Assembly (NCBI RefSeq): GCF_026913015.1
Contig: NZ_JAPTYD010000001.1
Span: 248,001-312,000 of the forward strand
Origin: Paracoccus benzoatiresistens
GTDB taxonomy: Bacteria; Pseudomonadota; Alphaproteobacteria; Rhodobacterales; Rhodobacteraceae
Direction of reading: 5' to 3'
DNA: 64,000 nt
Shown: positions 61,494 to 64,000 of the stretch, piece by piece
Layout of the letters: each line of letters begins with the position of its first letter
Numbering within the stretch: position 1 is the stretch's first letter
Made by a program: the position numbers and the translations under genes
The notes under the pieces: model-generated
What the model saw: only the letters and a program-made list of their open reading frames with translations
Database searches by the model: none
Told to the model about the DNA's origin: nothing

Positions 61494-61541
61494 ATGGAAT
61501 TTCTGGCGTTCGGACCCCGAATTAGCAACCCGGCGGCGTGA
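61494..61541 (+). CDS. Possible leader peptide upstream of ileS (15 codons, near-leaderless)
   Basis: A 15-codon ORF encodes MEFLAFGPRISNPAA and stops with TGA inside the loop of the hairpin at 61529-61558. The predicted transcription start falls within about 2 nt of its ATG, so it would be read as a leaderless message. Its single Ile codon is ATT, uncommon in this GC-rich DNA. Translation is inferred only. Confidence 0.3.
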   Translation: MEFLAFGPRISNPAA

Positions 61542-61558
61542 GGTTTCGCGCCGCCGGG
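61529..61558 (+). promoter_or_regulatory. Strong hairpin in the ileS leader
   Basis: A perfect 10-bp stem CCCGGCGGCG/CGCCGCCGGG with a 10-nt loop, 41 nt before the ileS ATG. A ribosome on the upstream ORF would melt its 5' arm. No T-tract follows, so any control is more likely translational or Rho-linked than intrinsic termination. Confidence 0.5.
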
Positions 61559-61599
61559 TCGCCGCATGTCCGAACCCCTCGCCCTCGAAGGATGCCCCG

Positions 61600-64000
61600 A
61601 TGGCCGCCGATACCACCGTTACGACCGACGCCCCCGACTACCGCGACACCGTGTTCCTGCCGCAGACCGAATTCCCCATGCGCGCGGGCCTGCCGCAACG
61701 CGAACCCGAATGGCTGGCCCGATGGGAGCGCATCGGCATCTATGACCGCCTGCGCGAAAGGGCTGAAGGTCGCGCGCCTTTCATCCTGCATGACGGTCCC
61801 CCCTATGCCAATGGGCACCTGCATATCGGTCATGCGCTGAACAAGACCATCAAGGACATCATCGTGCGCAGCCATCAGATGATGGGCCGCGACGCGCGCT
61901 ATGTCCCTGGCTGGGATTGTCACGGGCTGCCGATCGAATGGAAGATCGAGGAAAAGTACCGCGCCGAGGGCCGCGACAAGGACGCCGTTGACGTGGTCGA
62001 GTTCCGTCAGGAATGCCGCCGCTTCGCCGATGAATGGATCGACATCCAGCGGCAGGAATTCAAGCGCCTCGGCATCACTGGCAAGTGGGACGATCCCTAC
62101 CTGACGATGGACTTCCATGCCGAGGCGGTGATCGCGGCCGAGTTCATGAAGCTGGTGATGAACGGCGCGCTGTATCAGGGGTCCAAGCCCGTGATGTGGT
62201 CCCCGGTGGAAAAGACGGCGCTGGCCGAGGCAGAGGTCGAATACAAGGACCACACCAGCCACACGATCTGGGTGCGGTTCAAGCCCGTCGCAGGTCTGGA
62301 TGGCGCGTCGATTGTCATCTGGACGACGACGCCCTGGACCATCCCGCAGAACCGGGCCGTGGCCTACAACCCTGCCATTGCCTATGGTCTTTATGAGGTC
62401 AGGGCCGTGGCCGAGAACGCGACGGCGCAGCCGGGCGAGAAGCTGGTTCTGGCTAATGCCTTGGCCCACAGCGTGATGAAGTCCGCGAAGGTCGAGGATT
62501 TCGCACGCCTGTGCGACGTTCCGGCAGACGAGCTTTCCGGCCTTACCCTTGCCCACCCCCTGCGCGGGGTCGAAGGCGGCAACGGCGAATGGGATTATGA
62601 CGTCCCCCTCCTCCCCGGCGATCACGTCACCGATGACGCGGGCACGGGCTTTGTCCACACCGCGCCCAGCCACGGCGACGACGACTATCAGCTTGGGCTG
62701 CGCTTCAAGCTGCCGATGACCTATAACGTCGAACCCGACGGGTCCTATCGCACCGATCTGCCGCTGTTCGGCGGGCAGGCGATCATCGACGCGGACGGCA
62801 AGGACGGCCCGGCCAATGTCAGCGTCATCAAGCAGCTTGCCTACGCGGGCGCGCTGCTGGCCAAGGGCAAGATCAAGCACAGCTATCCCCACAGCTGGCG
62901 GTCCAAGGCGCCGCTGATCTATCGCAACACCCCGCAATGGTTCGCCGCCATCGACAAGCCGCTGACCGACGGCATGAACGACCATGGCGAGACGATCCGC
63001 ACCCGCGCGCTGACCTCGATCGACAAGCTGGTGAAATGGTGGCCGCAGACCGGGCGAAACCGCATCCATTCCATGGTGGAGAACCGCCCCGACTGGGTGC
63101 TGTCGCGCCAGCGGGCATGGGGCGTGCCGCTGACCTGCTTCGTCAGGAAGGGCGCCAAACCCACCGATGACGACTTCCTGCTGCGCGACATCCGCGTGAA
63201 CGACCGCATCATCGCGGCTTTTGAATCCGAAGGCGCGGATGTCTGGTATCGCGAGGGTTTCAAGGCGCAGGTTCTGGACGGCATCGCGAACCCTGACGAC
63301 TATGATCAGGTGACGGACGTGCTGGACGTGTGGTTCGATAGTGGCTCGACCCATGCCTTCGTGCTGCGCGACCGGGCGGATGGTGCGCCGGACGGCATCG
63401 CCGATGTCTATCTGGAAGGCACCGACCAGCATCGCGGCTGGTTCCAGTCGTCCCTGCTGCAAGGCTGCGCGACCAAGGGCCGCGCGCCTTATCGCAACGT
63501 GGTGACGCATGGCTTTACCCTGGACGAAAAGGGCATGAAGATGTCCAAGTCGCTGGGCAACACCATCGTCCCCGCAAAGGTGATCGAGCAATACGGCGCC
63601 GACATTCTGCGGCTGTGGGTGGCGCAGGCGGACTATACCGCCGACCAGCGGATCGGGCCCGAGATCCTGAAGGGCACCGCCGACAGCTATCGCCGGTTGC
63701 GCAACACGCTGCGCTTCCTGCTGGGGGCGCTGGACGGGTTCACGGATGCCGAGAAGATCGACCCCGCCCAGATGCCCGAGCTTGAGCAGTGGGTCCTGCA
63801 CCGTCTGGCGCAACTGGATCACGCGGTCCGCAAGGGCTACGACCAGTTCGACTTCCAGGGCGTGTTCCAGACGCTGTTCCAGTTCTGCACCGTGGACCTG
63901 TCGGCCTTCTATTTCGACATCCGCAAGGACGCGCTTTATTGCGACGCGGCCACCGACCCGCGCAGGCGGGCGGCGCGGACGGTGCTGGACATCCTGTTCC
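61600..64000 (+). CDS. ileS: Isoleucyl-tRNA synthetase IleS (partial, C-terminus beyond edge)
   Basis: 800 residues of a class I aminoacyl-tRNA synthetase are visible. The HIGH motif is in HDGPPYANGHLHIGHALNK, the CP1 editing domain includes VIWTTTPWTIPQNRAVAYN and GTGFVHTAPSHGDDDYQ, and KMSKS is at about 647-651 (EKGMKMSKSLGNTIVPA). The anticodon-binding domain begins near residue 725 and runs off the right edge. ATG at 61600 is chosen because it matches family starts. Confidence 0.97.
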   Translation, partial: MAADTTVTTDAPDYRDTVFLPQTEFPMRAGLPQREPEWLARWERIGIYDRLRERAEGRAPFILHDGPPYANGHLHIGHALNKTIKDIIVRSHQMMGRDARYVPGWDCHGLPIEWKIEEKYRAEGRDKDAVDVVEFRQECRRFADEWIDIQRQEFKRLGITGKWDDPYLTMDFHAEAVIAAEFMKLVMNGALYQGSKPVMWSPVEKTALAEAEVEYKDHTSHTIWVRFKPVAGLDGASIVIWTTTPWTIPQNRAVAYNPAIAYGLYEVRAVAENATAQPGEKLVLANALAHSVMKSAKVEDFARLCDVPADELSGLTLAHPLRGVEGGNGEWDYDVPLLPGDHVTDDAGTGFVHTAPSHGDDDYQLGLRFKLPMTYNVEPDGSYRTDLPLFGGQAIIDADGKDGPANVSVIKQLAYAGALLAKGKIKHSYPHSWRSKAPLIYRNTPQWFAAIDKPLTDGMNDHGETIRTRALTSIDKLVKWWPQTGRNRIHSMVENRPDWVLSRQRAWGVPLTCFVRKGAKPTDDDFLLRDIRVNDRIIAAFESEGADVWYREGFKAQVLDGIANPDDYDQVTDVLDVWFDSGSTHAFVLRDRADGAPDGIADVYLEGTDQHRGWFQSSLLQGCATKGRAPYRNVVTHGFTLDEKGMKMSKSLGNTIVPAKVIEQYGADILRLWVAQADYTADQRIGPEILKGTADSYRRLRNTLRFLLGALDGFTDAEKIDPAQMPELEQWVLHRLAQLDHAVRKGYDQFDFQGVFQTLFQFCTVDLSAFYFDIRKDALYCDAATDPRRRAARTVLDILF

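Noticed and set aside
1..64000. Defence system, prophage, insertion sequence or CRISPR array
   Set aside because: No transposase, integrase, phage structural gene, direct-repeat array, toxin-antitoxin pair or nuclease-helicase cluster was found; gene content is housekeeping and metabolic.

Overview
The window is high-GC alphaproteobacterial DNA, most likely from a Rhodobacterales member close to Paracoccus. This is inferred from the petP/petR-like pair, bioMNY, a ChvE-GguABC sugar locus next to a GbpR-like LysR gene, a CtrA-type operator among flagellar genes, and very dense packing with 1-8 nt start/stop overlaps. No rRNA, tRNA, insertion sequence, prophage or CRISPR array was seen.

Layout. 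(1) 1-9131: two divergent flagellar operons around a CtrA-like box at 5926. Leftward run fliL, a coiled-coil membrane protein, motE-like, motA, a small exported protein, flhA, fliR and flhB (cut by the window edge). Rightward run fliF, an in-frame fliH-fliN fusion and fliP. (2) 9246-11109: bioMNY biotin ECF transporter. (3) 11268-15183: potD/A/B/C-type polyamine or opine ABC importer. (4) 15161-33106: a LysR gene faces a roughly 17-kb sugar operon with two complete ABC importers (ChvE-GguAB and a YtfQRT-YjfF type). It also encodes every step to oxidise L-arabinose to 2-oxoglutarate (dehydrogenase, lactonase, dehydratase, GguC/AraD1, 2-oxoglutarate semialdehyde dehydrogenase) plus a D-galactose branch (dgoK, dgoA) and an aldose epimerase. 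(5) 33251-38963: an exported repeat protein, a short RNase D, kdsD-lptC-lptA-lptB, hpf and ptsN (rpoN is absent from its usual place), and a small orphan gene. (6) 39399-42486: ilvE, petP/petR-like regulators and a uracil-DNA glycosylase-like gene. (7) 42524-46016: DsbD-alpha-like protein, YqgE, MsrA/MsrB and a nitronate monooxygenase-like protein. (8) 46163-50368: otsBA (trehalose), a phytase/esterase-like protein and DUF2062. (9) 50409-56745: rel, rpoZ, folK, a NYN protein, pyrG and secG. (10) 56948-64000: ispH, GST, rnhA, a TRIC-type channel, a frameshifted truncated hemoglobin, queF, a membrane protein and ileS (cut by the right edge).

The items most worth following are: a pyrG leader that can fold its Shine-Dalgarno into a 9-12 bp helix starting near the predicted transcription start; a predicted leaderless 15-codon upstream ORF with a terminal hairpin before ileS; the FliH-FliN fusion with an internal start; a three-way-junction-like leader before bioMNY; and strong hairpins placed directly after all three binding-protein genes. 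All RNA and promoter calls are by eye and need folding statistics, comparative alignment and transcript mapping.
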